A stretch of DNA of 64,000 bases from Streptomyces sp. P9-A4 (GCF_036634195.1 NZ_JAZIFY010000001.1:3916501-3980500), one strand, 5' to 3'; shown: positions 41,330 to 49,660, numbered from the stretch's first letter. Program-made: numbers and translations. Notes: a model not told the origin generated them from the sequence alone.

Positions 41330-43723
41330 ATGTCCATTTTCAGTTCTGACCACGCCGTCATGCCCGAGAACGACGAGATCGTCGAGGCCGTAGAGGCCAC
41401 CGAGATCGTCGAGGCCGCGACGGCCGTCATCGAGGCCGAGGCCGACGACCTCACCGACACCGACATCGACGCCGAGGCCGGCATCGACACGGAGGACTCC
41501 GACGAGGAGCCCGCCGAGCCCACCATCACCTTCGCGGACCTCGGTCTGCCGGAGGGCGTCGTGCGCAAGCTCGCGCAGAACGGTGTCACCTCCCCCTTCC
41601 CGATCCAGGCGGCGACCATCCCGGACGCCCTGGCCGGCAAGGACATCCTCGGCCGCGGCCGTACCGGCTCCGGCAAGACCCTCTCCTTCGGTCTGCCGAC
41701 CCTGGCCCAGCTGGCCGGCGGCCACACCGAGAAGAAGAAGCCCCGCGCGGTCATCCTCACCCCGACCCGTGAGCTCGCGATGCAGGTCGCGGACGCCCTC
41801 CAGCCGTACGGCGACGTGCTCGGCCTGAAGATCAAGGTCGTCTGCGGCGGTACGTCCATGGGCAACCAGATCTACGCCCTGGAGCGCGGTGTCGACATCC
41901 TCGTCGCCACCCCGGGCCGTCTGCGCGACATCATCAACCGTGGCGCCTGCTCCCTGGAGAACGTCCAGATCGCGGTCCTCGACGAGGCCGACCAGATGTC
42001 CGACCTGGGCTTCCTGCCCGAGGTCACCGAGCTGCTCGACCAGGTCCCGGCCGGCGGTCAGCGCATGCTCTTCTCCGCCACCATGGAGAACGAGATCGGC
42101 ACGCTGGTCAAGCGCTACCTGAACAACCCGATCAGCCACGAGGTCGACAGCGCCCAGGGCAACGTCTCGACCATGTCGCACCACGTCCTCGTCGTGAAGC
42201 CGAAGGACAAGGCGCCGGTCACGGCCGCCATCGCCGCCCGCAAGGGCCGCACGATCATCTTCGTCCGCACCCAGCTGGGCGCCGACCGCATCGCCGAGCA
42301 GCTCGTCGAGTCCGGTGTGAAGGCCGACGCGCTGCACGGCGGCATGACGCAGGGCGCCCGTACCCGCGTGCTCGCCGACTTCAAGGACGGCTATGTCAAC
42401 GCGCTGGTCGCCACCGACGTCGCCGCCCGAGGCATCCACGTCGACGGCATCGACCTGGTCCTGAACGTGGACCCGGCCGGTGACCACAAGGACTACCTGC
42501 ACCGCTCCGGCCGTACGGCCCGAGCCGGCAAGTCCGGTGTCGTCGTCTCGCTGTCGCTGCCGCACCAGCGCCGCCAGATCTTCCGGCTGATGGAGGACGC
42601 GGGCGTCGACGCCTCGCGCCACATCATCCAGAGCGCCGGCGCCTTCGACCCCGAGGTCGCCGAGATCACCGGCGCGCGTTCGCTGACCGAGGTCCAGTCG
42701 GACTCCGCGAACAACGCCGCCAAGCAGGCCGAGCGCGAGGTCGTCGACCTGACCAAGCAGCTGGAGCGCCTGCAGCGCCGTGCCGTCGAGCTCCGCGAGG
42801 AGGCCGACCGCCTGGTGGCCCGTGCCGCCCGTGAGCGCGGCGAGGACCCCGAGGCCGCCGTGGCCGAGGTGGCCGAGGCCGCCGAGGCCGAGATCGCGGC
42901 CGCCGCCGTCGAGGCCGAGCGTGCCGCGCGTGCCGAGGAGCAGCGCCGCGAGGAGCGCCCGGCCCGCGACGACCGCGGCAACTACGAGCGCCGTGACCGT
43001 GGCGGCTTCAACCGCGACGACCGCGGTGACCGCGGTGGCTTCCGTGGCGGCGACCGCGGTGGTGACCGTGGCGGCTTCCGTCGCGACAACGACCGTCCGT
43101 CCGGCGGCTTCCGTCGCGACGACCGCCCCTCGGGTGGCTTCAACCGCGATGACCGCGGTGGTGACCGTGGCGGCTTCCGTCGTGACAACGACCGTCCGTC
43201 CGGCGGCTTCCGTCGCGACGACCGCCCCTCGGGTGGCTTCAACCGCGACGACCGCGGTGGTGACCGTGGCGGCTTCCGTCGTGACAACGACCGTCCGTCC
43301 GGCGGCTTCCGTCGTGACGACCGTCCGTCGGGCGGCTTCAACCGCGACGACCGCGGCGGCCGTCCGTTCGAGCGTCGTGACAACGACCGTCCGTCCGGTG
43401 GTTTCCGTCGTGACGACCGCCCCTCGGGCGGCTTCAACCGCGACGACCGTGGCGGCGACCGCGGCGGCCGCTCCTTCGAGCGCCGTGACGACCGCCCCGC
43501 CGGCGGCCACCGTGGCAGCGACCGTCCGTTCAACCGCGACCGTCGTGACGACCGCCCCGCGGGCGGCTTCCGCACCGGTGGCGGCGACCGCCCGTACGGC
43601 CGCCGTGACGACCACCGCGGCACCGGCTCGACCGGTTCGACCGGTTCGACCGGTTCGACCGGTTCGACCGGAGGCTCCTTCGGCCGCCGCGACGACAAGC
43701 CGCGCTGGAAGCGCAACGGCTGA
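41330..43723 (+). CDS. DEAD-box RNA helicase with repetitive Arg/Gly/Asp tail
   Basis: 797 residues. An acidic leader (1-65) is followed by the helicase core: Q motif (FADLGLPEGVVRKLAQNGVTSPFPIQ), Walker A GRTGSGKT (110-117), PTRELA, ATPGR, DEAD (about 220), SAT, a C-terminal RecA domain with ARGIHVDGIDLV and HRSGRTARAGKSG. A Glu/Ala helix (about 475-545) leads to a tail of GGFRRDDRPSGGFNRDDRGGDR-like repeats and a (GST)5 run, an RNA-binding disordered region. A long 5' leader (from about 41133) and family precedent suggest cold or stress control, not proven here. GGAAGG precedes the ATG by 13 nt. Confidence 0.94.
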   Translation: MSIFSSDHAVMPENDEIVEAVEATEIVEAATAVIEAEADDLTDTDIDAEAGIDTEDSDEEPAEPTITFADLGLPEGVVRKLAQNGVTSPFPIQAATIPDALAGKDILGRGRTGSGKTLSFGLPTLAQLAGGHTEKKKPRAVILTPTRELAMQVADALQPYGDVLGLKIKVVCGGTSMGNQIYALERGVDILVATPGRLRDIINRGACSLENVQIAVLDEADQMSDLGFLPEVTELLDQVPAGGQRMLFSATMENEIGTLVKRYLNNPISHEVDSAQGNVSTMSHHVLVVKPKDKAPVTAAIAARKGRTIIFVRTQLGADRIAEQLVESGVKADALHGGMTQGARTRVLADFKDGYVNALVATDVAARGIHVDGIDLVLNVDPAGDHKDYLHRSGRTARAGKSGVVVSLSLPHQRRQIFRLMEDAGVDASRHIIQSAGAFDPEVAEITGARSLTEVQSDSANNAAKQAEREVVDLTKQLERLQRRAVELREEADRLVARAARERGEDPEAAVAEVAEAAEAEIAAAAVEAERAARAEEQRREERPARDDRGNYERRDRGGFNRDDRGDRGGFRGGDRGGDRGGFRRDNDRPSGGFRRDDRPSGGFNRDDRGGDRGGFRRDNDRPSGGFRRDDRPSGGFNRDDRGGDRGGFRRDNDRPSGGFRRDDRPSGGFNRDDRGGRPFERRDNDRPSGGFRRDDRPSGGFNRDDRGGDRGGRSFERRDDRPAGGHRGSDRPFNRDRRDDRPAGGFRTGGGDRPYGRRDDHRGTGSTGSTGSTGSTGSTGGSFGRRDDKPRWKRNG
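43061..43460. repeat. 99-bp tandem repeats inside the helicase gene
   Basis: Copies start at 43061, 43160 and 43259, each 99 bp (33 codons) and nearly identical even at silent positions. A partial copy runs from about 43378 to 43460. At 43621-43670 a 9-bp repeat ACCGGTTCG adds a (GST)n run. Near-identity at silent sites means recent expansion. Confidence 0.9.
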
Positions 43724-43743
43724 GCACAACTGACCTGACGAAC

Positions 43744-43781
43744 CAGGGCCCGCACGCCACTCCGGTGACGCACGGGCCCTG
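43744..43781 (+). terminator. Helicase gene terminator
   Basis: CAGGGCCCG and CGGGCCCTG with additional inner pairing, 20 nt after the stop. Confidence 0.75.
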
Positions 43782-43903
43782 CTTCGTACCCGGGCACGGG
43801 CGGGAGCGCCCGCACCACAGCCATCGGAGTCGGCGACCCGTGTCGGATACCCGATCGGTTCCGGGGAGCTATCGGGCTATGCTGCACGGGTGTGCTTGTC
43901 CAC

Positions 43904-43976
43904 GGGCCGTTAGCTCAATTGGCAGAGCAGTGGACTTTTAATCCATTGGTTGTGGGTTCGAGTCCCACACGGCCTA
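43904..43976 (+). tRNA. tRNA-Lys (TTT)
   Basis: GGGCCGTTAGCTCAATTGG at the 5' end, anticodon loop ACTTTTAA giving TTT, T-arm GTGGGTTCGAGTCCCAC, acceptor GGGCCGT/ACGGCCT, discriminator A. CCA not encoded. It lies directly before the accessory cassette at 44.1-47.6 kb. Confidence 0.95.
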
Positions 43977-44013
43977 CCGAGGGCGGGCGAGGGGTGACCC
44001 TCTGACCTGCTGT

Positions 44014-44051
44014 GGAGCGCCCCGACCGGTTTCGACCGGTCGGGGCGCTCC
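44014..44051. terminator. Terminator between tRNA-Lys and the aminomutase-like gene
   Basis: A 17-bp perfect stem (GGAGCGCCCCGACCGGT and complement) around a TTCG-type loop. It serves tRNA-Lys on the + strand and the convergent gene ending at 44099. Confidence 0.9.
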
Positions 44052-44098
44052 GTCGTTCAGGGGCGCTTGCGTGAGCGGAAGCGGGGGAGCCGTACCCG

Positions 44099-45433
44099 TC
44101 ACAAGGCCTTGAAGGCTTCCTCCACGGCCTCGCACGTGGCGTCCAGGTCGTCGTCGGTGACCGCGGAGGGGATGAACCAGCAGGCCAGGGCGAAGGCGTT
44201 GGCGTGGACGCCGCGTGTGAGGAGCTCGTGGCGAAAGGCGTGGTAGCGGGCCTGGTCGGCGCGGAGCAGCTCGCGGTACTGGCGTGTGGGAGTGCCGTCC
44301 GGGGTGAAGACGGTCTGGAACATGGCGCCGACGCCCTGGACCGCGCAGGGGACGCGGCGGTCGTGGGCGGCACGGCGGATCGTCTCCATGAGCCGTTGGC
44401 CGCTGTCCTCGATGTGCTTGGTGACCCCCGGCTGGTTGAGGCGACGCAGGGTGACCAGCGCGGACGTCGCGCACAGGGGCGAGGCGTTGTAGGTGCCACC
44501 ATGCTTGACGTCACCTCGCGCGAGAGGTTCCATCACGTGGCGCTTACCGGCGAACGCGGCGATCGGCAGGCCGCCGCCCAGCGCCTTGGAGAAGACGGCG
44601 AGGTCGGGCTCGACGTCGAACAGCGCCTGTGCTCCTCCGGGGCCGGTGCGGAATCCGGTGCAGACCTCGTCGAAGATGAGCACGATCCCGCGTGCCGTGC
44701 ACTCCTCCCGCAGCAGATCGAGATAGCCCGGGGCGGGCATGGTGCAAGCGTTGTTGGCGACGATCGGCTCGCAGATGACCGCCGCGAATTCCCCCTGGTG
44801 CGCGTCCAGGCAGGTACGGAGTGCCGCCGGGTCGTTCCACGGGCAGACGACCACGTCGTCGATGATCCCGGCAGGGATGCCCGGGGAGTGGGGTACGGGG
44901 TGCGGCGTGGCGTAGGGGCCGGCCTCCGAGATACGGGGGCGGTTGGAGATGGCCAGGGTGTCGGACCACCCGTGGTAGTGCCCCTCGAATTTGAGGATCT
45001 TCGAGAGTCCGGTGTATCCGCGGGCGGCTCGCACGGCTCCTTGCACCGCCTCGCTTCCCGAATTGGCGAACCGGACGAGTTCCGCGCAGGGCACCATCTC
45101 GCACATCAGCTCGGCGAGTTCCACTTCAGCGGTGTTGCAGGTGCCGAACATCGTGCCGGTGCCCAGGACGGCGGTGAGTGCCTCGGTGAGTTCCGGAGCG
45201 GCATGGCCCAGGATCGCACTGCCGTAGGAGATGAGGTAGTCGAGGTATTCGTTGCCGTCGATGTCCCGGATGCGCGTGCCGGAGCCACTGGCGATGTAGA
45301 GCGGGTAGGGATGTGGCCCGGTAGAGGTCAGTCTGGACGAGGAGCTGATGCCGCCGGCCAGGGATGCCTGGGCCCGGTCGAACCAGGCGCGACTTCCTTC
45401 GGTCTTGCCCAACGGCCTGATAGGACCGGTCAT
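44099..45433 (-). CDS. PLP-dependent aminotransferase, glutamate-1-semialdehyde aminomutase-like
   Basis: 444 residues, a class III (fold type I) enzyme close to GSA aminomutase. DIDGNEYLDYLISYGSAILGHAAP, GTMFGTCN, RFANSGSEAVQGAVRAARGYTG, FEGHYHGWSD, LIFDEVCTGFR with the PLP Asp, and the Schiff-base Lys in FSKALGGGLPIAAFAG are all present. Housekeeping HemL would sit in a haem locus; this copy is in a cassette with an Fe(II)/2OG-type oxygenase, so an amino-group transfer or 1,2-shift in a specialised metabolite is more likely. AGGAGG lies 6 nt before ATG 45433. Divergent from the SDR-fold gene. Confidence 0.9.
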   Translation of the reverse strand: MTGPIRPLGKTEGSRAWFDRAQASLAGGISSSSRLTSTGPHPYPLYIASGSGTRIRDIDGNEYLDYLISYGSAILGHAAPELTEALTAVLGTGTMFGTCNTAEVELAELMCEMVPCAELVRFANSGSEAVQGAVRAARGYTGLSKILKFEGHYHGWSDTLAISNRPRISEAGPYATPHPVPHSPGIPAGIIDDVVVCPWNDPAALRTCLDAHQGEFAAVICEPIVANNACTMPAPGYLDLLREECTARGIVLIFDEVCTGFRTGPGGAQALFDVEPDLAVFSKALGGGLPIAAFAGKRHVMEPLARGDVKHGGTYNASPLCATSALVTLRRLNQPGVTKHIEDSGQRLMETIRRAAHDRRVPCAVQGVGAMFQTVFTPDGTPTRQYRELLRADQARYHAFRHELLTRGVHANAFALACWFIPSAVTDDDLDATCEAVEEAFKAL

Positions 45434-45522
45434 ATGTGCCTCCTGTTTGGGTGCGGATTGCTTGGGCACGTTCGGAGAGCCCTTCATTCGCGGGGATCGA
45501 TCGAGGAGAGGACGGGTGGGAC

Positions 45523-46272
45523 GTGACGGGGAAGACGGCGGTCGTCACCGGTGCGGGCAGCGGCATCGGTAGGGCATGTGCGCTCGGCCTGCTGGCGGAC
45601 GGCTGGACGGTGGTCCTGGTGGGCCGGCGCAAGGAGCCGCTGGAGGAGACGGCGGCGCTCACGCCCGCGGTCGGCTGCGGGCGTGCTGTTCCCTTCCCCG
45701 CCGACATCACCGATGCCGCCGCGGTGGATGACCTGTTCGGGGCCGTGGTGGAACGGTTCGGCCGGGTGGACGTGCTGTTCAACAACGCCGCCGACGTCAT
45801 GCCCTACACCCCGACGGAGGATGTGAGCGTCGAGGACTGGCACCGCGTGATGGACTCCATCGCCACCGGGACGTTCCTGTGCTCTCGCGCTGCCTTTCGC
45901 GTCATGAAGGACCAGACCCCGCGCGGTGGACGGATCATCAACAACGGAGCGCCCTCCGCCCAGGCACCTCGGCCGGACTCCCTCGCGTTCACCGCGGCCA
46001 AGCACGCGGTCGCGGGGATGACACGATCCCTCTCCTTGGACGGGCGCCGCTATGACATCTCCTGCGGCCAGATCGACATCGGCAACGTGACCCCGGCGGA
46101 CCGCCCCCAGCCGGCCGTCCTGCAGGCCGACGGGTCACGGAGGGTCGAACCCACCATGGACGTGCGGCACGTCGTCGACATGGTGCGGACCATGGCCGCT
46201 CTGCCGCTCGGGGTGAACATCCAGTCCGTCCTGGTCATGCCCAGCGCCATGCCGTACGTGGGCCGGGGATAG
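45523..46272 (+). CDS. SDR-fold protein lacking the catalytic Asn, Ser and Tyr
   Basis: 249 residues. The Rossmann part is intact: VVTGAGSGIGRACALGLL and FNNAADVMP. Aligned by eye to classical SDRs of the 'IINNGSISA..PY..TK' subgroup, the catalytic Asn is Ile (MDSIATGTF), the Ser is Ala (IINNGAPSA) and the Tyr is Phe (LAFTAAKHA); only the Lys remains. The rest, including CGQIDIGN and PTMDVRHVVDMV, is well kept, so this is not simple decay. NAD(P) may bind, but classical dehydrogenase chemistry is not expected. GTG 45523 follows GAGGAGAGG by 11 nt. The 3' end overlaps the opposite-strand gene by 138 nt. Confidence 0.85.
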   Translation: MTGKTAVVTGAGSGIGRACALGLLADGWTVVLVGRRKEPLEETAALTPAVGCGRAVPFPADITDAAAVDDLFGAVVERFGRVDVLFNNAADVMPYTPTEDVSVEDWHRVMDSIATGTFLCSRAAFRVMKDQTPRGGRIINNGAPSAQAPRPDSLAFTAAKHAVAGMTRSLSLDGRRYDISCGQIDIGNVTPADRPQPAVLQADGSRRVEPTMDVRHVVDMVRTMAALPLGVNIQSVLVMPSAMPYVGRG

Positions 46273-46785
46273 CCCGGCCACGTAGGCGGGGAACCAGTTG
46301 CCGGACACCAGCCGTCCGGCCTGGTCCCAGGCGAGCATGCGGTGCAGTCCGTCCAGATGGATCAACCCCTCGCGGACGGCCAGGTCTTCGTAGTCGGGTC
46401 CCGGAACGGGCCGGGTGCTCAGGAACAGCGGACGGCGGGGCGCCGTGCTCTGCCGGGCGAGTTTGAGCGCGCACAACGGATTGGAGCGCGCGTACGAGGT
46501 GCCCAACCCCGCCAGCCGCTCGGCCGCCGAGGCCACCGTCAGCCCCGCCTTGGGGACGAGCTCCACCTCTCCGTCCTCGCCCAGGTGCCAGGGGAGCACC
46601 ACACCGCGCACTTCCGGCCCCTCCAGCAACACGTGATGCCAGCGGCCGCCCAGCTCCCGCTGCCCTTTGCGGATGTGCCCTTCGGCCTCGTCGTTGGTGT
46701 TGGCCTGGTCGGACGCGTCGTAGGGGTGCTCCTGGGCGAATGTGCCGATGACCGTCTCGAATCGGACCGCTCCCAGAACCCTCAC
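46135..46785 (-). CDS. DUF6309-like protein with a read-through tail
   Basis: 216 residues. The body (RVLGAVRFETVIGTFAQEHPYDASDQANTNDEAEGHIRKGQ, VLPWHLGEDGEVELVPKAGLTV, LCALKLARQS, LFLSTRPVPGPDYEDLAVREGLIHLDGLHRMLAWDQAG) resembles what I recall as DUF6309, found in natural-product loci; function unknown. The last 45 or so residues are antisense to the end of the SDR-fold gene and look like non-family read-through, as if the native stop near 46270 was lost. GTG 46785 overlaps the stop of the oxygenase gene (GTGA), so the two are coupled. Confidence 0.65.
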   Translation of the reverse strand: MRVLGAVRFETVIGTFAQEHPYDASDQANTNDEAEGHIRKGQRELGGRWHHVLLEGPEVRGVVLPWHLGEDGEVELVPKAGLTVASAAERLAGLGTSYARSNPLCALKLARQSTAPRRPLFLSTRPVPGPDYEDLAVREGLIHLDGLHRMLAWDQAGRLVSGNWFPAYVAGLSPAHVRHGAGHDQDGLDVHPERQSGHGPHHVDDVPHVHGGFDPP

Positions 46786-47582
46786 CCGATGTGCCTTCCC
46801 GCCTCTTCGTATTCACGGAAGTGCCGTTCGGCGAAAAGATCCGGACGTCCTGAGCCCAGACCGCGCGAGCGTGCCACTGCCAGCACCTGGCGCCAGTAGG
46901 GCTTGACCGGCGGCCACAGGGTGCCCGTACGGCAGTACGAGCCGTCGATCATGTAGCGCGGCCCGGTCTCCGTCTGCGGCGCCGACGGGGCCCGGCGGGT
47001 GTGGAAGAGCGCCGAGTGGAGTACGACGGTGGACCCGGGCGGTAAGTCGTCGATGAGTGCCTCGCCCGGCAGGACCGCCGTGCCCAGGTGGCTCCGGGCG
47101 TTCTTCTCCGCGACTTCCCGGTGCGAGCCCGGCAGGACGGCCAAGCCGCCCAGCTCCGGTTTGAGTCCGCCGATGTAGTGCAGGGCGTGGATCATCGGTA
47201 ATCGACGGTCTCGCTGAGGCCCTTGCTCGTAATCGTGATGCCAGCTCTTGCCGGCTCCCCCGGCCGGCCGCCGGTCGCTGTGCAGGTGGTGGAAGACGAA
47301 GGACTCCCCCAGCAGGTCGGGGTGGCCGAGCAGGTCCATGAGCGGCGGGTACACCGCGAGTTCACCGTGCGCCTCCAGGTCCAGCTCGACCACCTGCGGC
47401 GGCTCGGCCCCGGAACGCAGACAGGCATCGATGGCCTCTTGACGCCAGCCTTTCTCCACCCATGTGTCGACCTCCGGCACGAGACGGTCGACGAGGTCGT
47501 CCGGCAGGAATCCGGGAAGGACCAGAAAGCCGTCCTCGACGAAGTTCTCCGTCCGAACCTCATTGGTGTGTGTGACATTCAC
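46782..47582 (-). CDS. Phytanoyl-CoA dioxygenase-family Fe(II)/2-oxoglutarate oxygenase
   Basis: 266 residues. FVEDGFLVLPGFLPDDLVDRLVPEVD opens the PhyH fold. The metal site is HxD in KSWHHDYEQG, with a distal His in VVLHSALFHTRR and a following GPRYMIDGSY whose Arg can hold 2-oxoglutarate. LKPELGGLAVLPGSHRE is the typical second strand. Bacterial members hydroxylate free or carrier-bound small molecules (ectoine, amino acids, halogenation in a few cases). It heads the leftward transcript (GTG 47582), with a 16-bp palindrome 80 nt upstream. Confidence 0.9.
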   Translation of the reverse strand: MNVTHTNEVRTENFVEDGFLVLPGFLPDDLVDRLVPEVDTWVEKGWRQEAIDACLRSGAEPPQVVELDLEAHGELAVYPPLMDLLGHPDLLGESFVFHHLHSDRRPAGGAGKSWHHDYEQGPQRDRRLPMIHALHYIGGLKPELGGLAVLPGSHREVAEKNARSHLGTAVLPGEALIDDLPPGSTVVLHSALFHTRRAPSAPQTETGPRYMIDGSYCRTGTLWPPVKPYWRQVLAVARSRGLGSGRPDLFAERHFREYEEAGRHIG

Positions 47583-47661
47583 GTGTCAGAACCCATGCTT
47601 CACTCGGATGGTGCTTCACGGTTGCCCCGGCGTCCGGCGTTTCCTGTCCACGGCCGATGCG

Positions 47662-47677
47662 CGTCATGCGCATGACG
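47662..47677. promoter_or_regulatory. 16-bp perfect palindrome, probable operator of the oxygenase operon
   Basis: CGTCATGCGCATGACG is self-complementary over all 16 bases and lies 80-95 nt upstream of the oxygenase start. No regulator gene is present in the cassette. Confidence 0.55.
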
Positions 47678-47979
47678 GGATGAATGGCCAGAAAGTGGCA
47701 ATCGACGTGCCCGGGTGACAGCCGCACGCGGGATACACCGGGCCGGTGTGGACGACGCCCGCGAGGCAGGCCGCCGACCCGGGATCGCTGGAGCGGCCGC
47801 ACGCGCGTATGTGAAGTTGTCCTTGGAGGCGGCACCCTGGCTGTGGTCACGTCCATGAGTGGTGGGTAGCTCGCCGGCAGGGCACGTGCAAGTCATAGCT
47901 CGTTGCTGACCAGGCCGGCTCGGACGGCGCGACATCGGTCGGCATCACCCATCCGGTCCTGACCGGGACTTCAGGAAAC

Positions 47980-48005
47980 GCCCCGGCCGTTCAACCGGCC
48001 GGGGC
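47980..48005. terminator. Hairpin upstream of the lipid kinase gene
   Basis: GCCCCGGCCG and CGGCCGGGGC around TTCAAC, followed by ATTTCT. It insulates the cassette from the rightward genes. Confidence 0.8.
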
Positions 48006-48112
48006 ATTTCTGCGTTGAGGTGGGTGGGGGGGTGTGCGGACTCGTTCGGGGTGACGGTTTTGGCAACCGGGGCCTCCCGGGCGCAGTGTGGGGCACCGTG
48101 GGGGAATCTGGG

Positions 48113-49660
48113 ATGTGGACGCCGGACGTGGAGGTGGAGTCGGTGGCGGTGAGCGGATCCGTCGATCCGGTGGGGGAGGCCAGGCGGTTCGCCCGGTGTG
48201 CGCTGGCCGCTGCCTGCGCCGCCGTCGTCTTCCTGCTCGCGGGGGTCGGCGCGGGCGGGATCGTCATCCTGTTCAGCGGGCTCGTGGGGCTCGCCTGTTC
48301 GGCCGTCGGGATCTGGTGGTTCCTCGCCCACCGCGGGGCCCGGCGGGTGCTCGGCGCACTTCTCGCCGTCGGCGCGCCCCTCGCCGTCCTCTGTCTGTAC
48401 GTCGTCGGCGGCCTCTGGCTCACCGCCCTCGTGGCCCTCGGGCTGTGGGGCGGCGCCCTGCTCTGCGCCCGTGCCGCGCTGCGGATCCCCCGGACCCCCG
48501 GCGCGGAGAACACCCGGACCGACCTCGCCCGGGGTGAGCGGCGGCCCCGGCCCCGGCGACCCGTGCTCATCATGAACCCCAAGTCCGGCGGCGGGAAGGT
48601 CGCCCGCTTCGGGCTCGTCGAGCGCGCCGAGCGGCTCGGCGCCCGGGTCATCCTGCTCGACCCCTCCGCCGACACCGACGTCACCGCGCTCGCCCGGCAG
48701 GCCGTCGCCGACGGTGCCGACCTGCTCGGGGTCGCCGGCGGCGACGGTACCCAGGCGCTCGTCGCCGCCGTGGCCGCCGACCACGACCTGCCCTTCCTCG
48801 TCGTCTCCGCCGGGACCCGTAACCACTTCGCCCTCGACCTGGGCCTCGACCGCGACGATCCCGCGACCTGTCTGGACGCCCTCGTCGACGGCGAGGAACT
48901 CCGGGTCGACCTGGGCTCCGTCTCCGGCCGGCCCTTCGTCAACACCGTCTCCTTCGGCGTGTACGCGGATGTCGTCCAGCTTCCCGAGTACCGCGACGCG
49001 AAGGCGGGCACCGCCCTCACCGTCCTGCCCGATCTGCTCCAGGGCGGCGAGGGCGACCGCCTCGACGCCACCGCCGACGGCACCCGGCTGTCCGCCCAGC
49101 AGGCCCTGCTCGTCAGCAACAACCCGTACGCCACCCCCGACCCCTTCGGCGCTGCCACCGCACGGCGGCCCCGCCTGGACGGAGGCGCCCTCGGGGTGAT
49201 CGGCATCCGCGTCGACGGCGCCGCGGACGCCGCCGAGATGGCCGTACGAGGCACCCAGGCGGCCGGCCTGAACGTCCTTACCGCCGCGCGGGTCGAGGTG
49301 CTGGGGAGGGCTCCCGGGCCGGGGTCGGAGCTGGGGAGGGCTCCGGGGTCGGGGCCGGACTCAGGGCTCGGGGCGGGGCCAGGGGCTGACTCGGGGTCTG
49401 ACTCAGGGCCAGGGGCTGACTCAGGGCCCGGGTGGGGTGACGGTGGCAGCGATTCCATCGCCGTCGCCGTCGACGGTGAGGCCCTCGTCCTGCCCACCCC
49501 CGTCGTCTGCACCCTCCGTCCCCTCGCCCTCCGGGTGCTCGTGCCCCGGCACCGGCCCGGCGCCCTGGACCCCCCGCCGCGCATGGACTGGCTGCGCGTC
49601 GTCCAGCTCGCCTTCCCCTCCCTCCACCATCGTCACCCCGCACCTAGGAGCGGCACATGA
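48113..49660 (+). CDS. Diacylglycerol kinase-family lipid kinase with membrane N-terminus
   Basis: 515 residues. The first about 130 residues hold three to four membrane helices (ALAAACAAVVFLLAGVGAGGIVILF, VLGALLAVGAPLAVLCLYVV). The kinase domain has PVLIMNPKSGGGKVARF, the nucleotide motif GVAGGDGTQALVAAVA, SAGTRNHFALDLG and FGVYADVVQLPEYRDAK. An insertion of Gly/Ser/Asp/Pro repeats (about 405-445) is encoded by near-identical short repeats. It likely phosphorylates a lipid such as diacylglycerol. ATG 48113 and GTG 48098 are both possible. The stop overlaps the PAP2 gene start. Confidence 0.88.
   Translation: MWTPDVEVESVAVSGSVDPVGEARRFARCALAAACAAVVFLLAGVGAGGIVILFSGLVGLACSAVGIWWFLAHRGARRVLGALLAVGAPLAVLCLYVVGGLWLTALVALGLWGGALLCARAALRIPRTPGAENTRTDLARGERRPRPRRPVLIMNPKSGGGKVARFGLVERAERLGARVILLDPSADTDVTALARQAVADGADLLGVAGGDGTQALVAAVAADHDLPFLVVSAGTRNHFALDLGLDRDDPATCLDALVDGEELRVDLGSVSGRPFVNTVSFGVYADVVQLPEYRDAKAGTALTVLPDLLQGGEGDRLDATADGTRLSAQQALLVSNNPYATPDPFGAATARRPRLDGGALGVIGIRVDGAADAAEMAVRGTQAAGLNVLTAARVEVLGRAPGPGSELGRAPGSGPDSGLGAGPGADSGSDSGPGADSGPGWGDGGSDSIAVAVDGEALVLPTPVVCTLRPLALRVLVPRHRPGALDPPPRMDWLRVVQLAFPSLHHRHPAPRSGT

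Larger units (their letters stand above)
47583..48112. other. Region upstream of the oxygenase operon
   Basis: 530 nt with no gene that I can support. It contains the palindrome at 47662-47677 and a terminator at 47980-48005, and separates the accessory cassette from the conserved lipid kinase gene. I looked for a copy of the tRNA-Lys 3' end here and saw none. Confidence 0.55.

Noticed and set aside
44099-45433. Housekeeping glutamate-1-semialdehyde aminomutase (hemL)
   Set aside because: The family match is good, but context is a cassette with an oxygenase and an SDR-fold protein, not haem genes; a specialised role is more likely.
43904-48112. Integrative element in tRNA-Lys
   Set aside because: The cassette follows the tRNA directly, but I found no integrase gene and no second copy of the tRNA 3' end to its right, so only 'accessory cassette' is supported.
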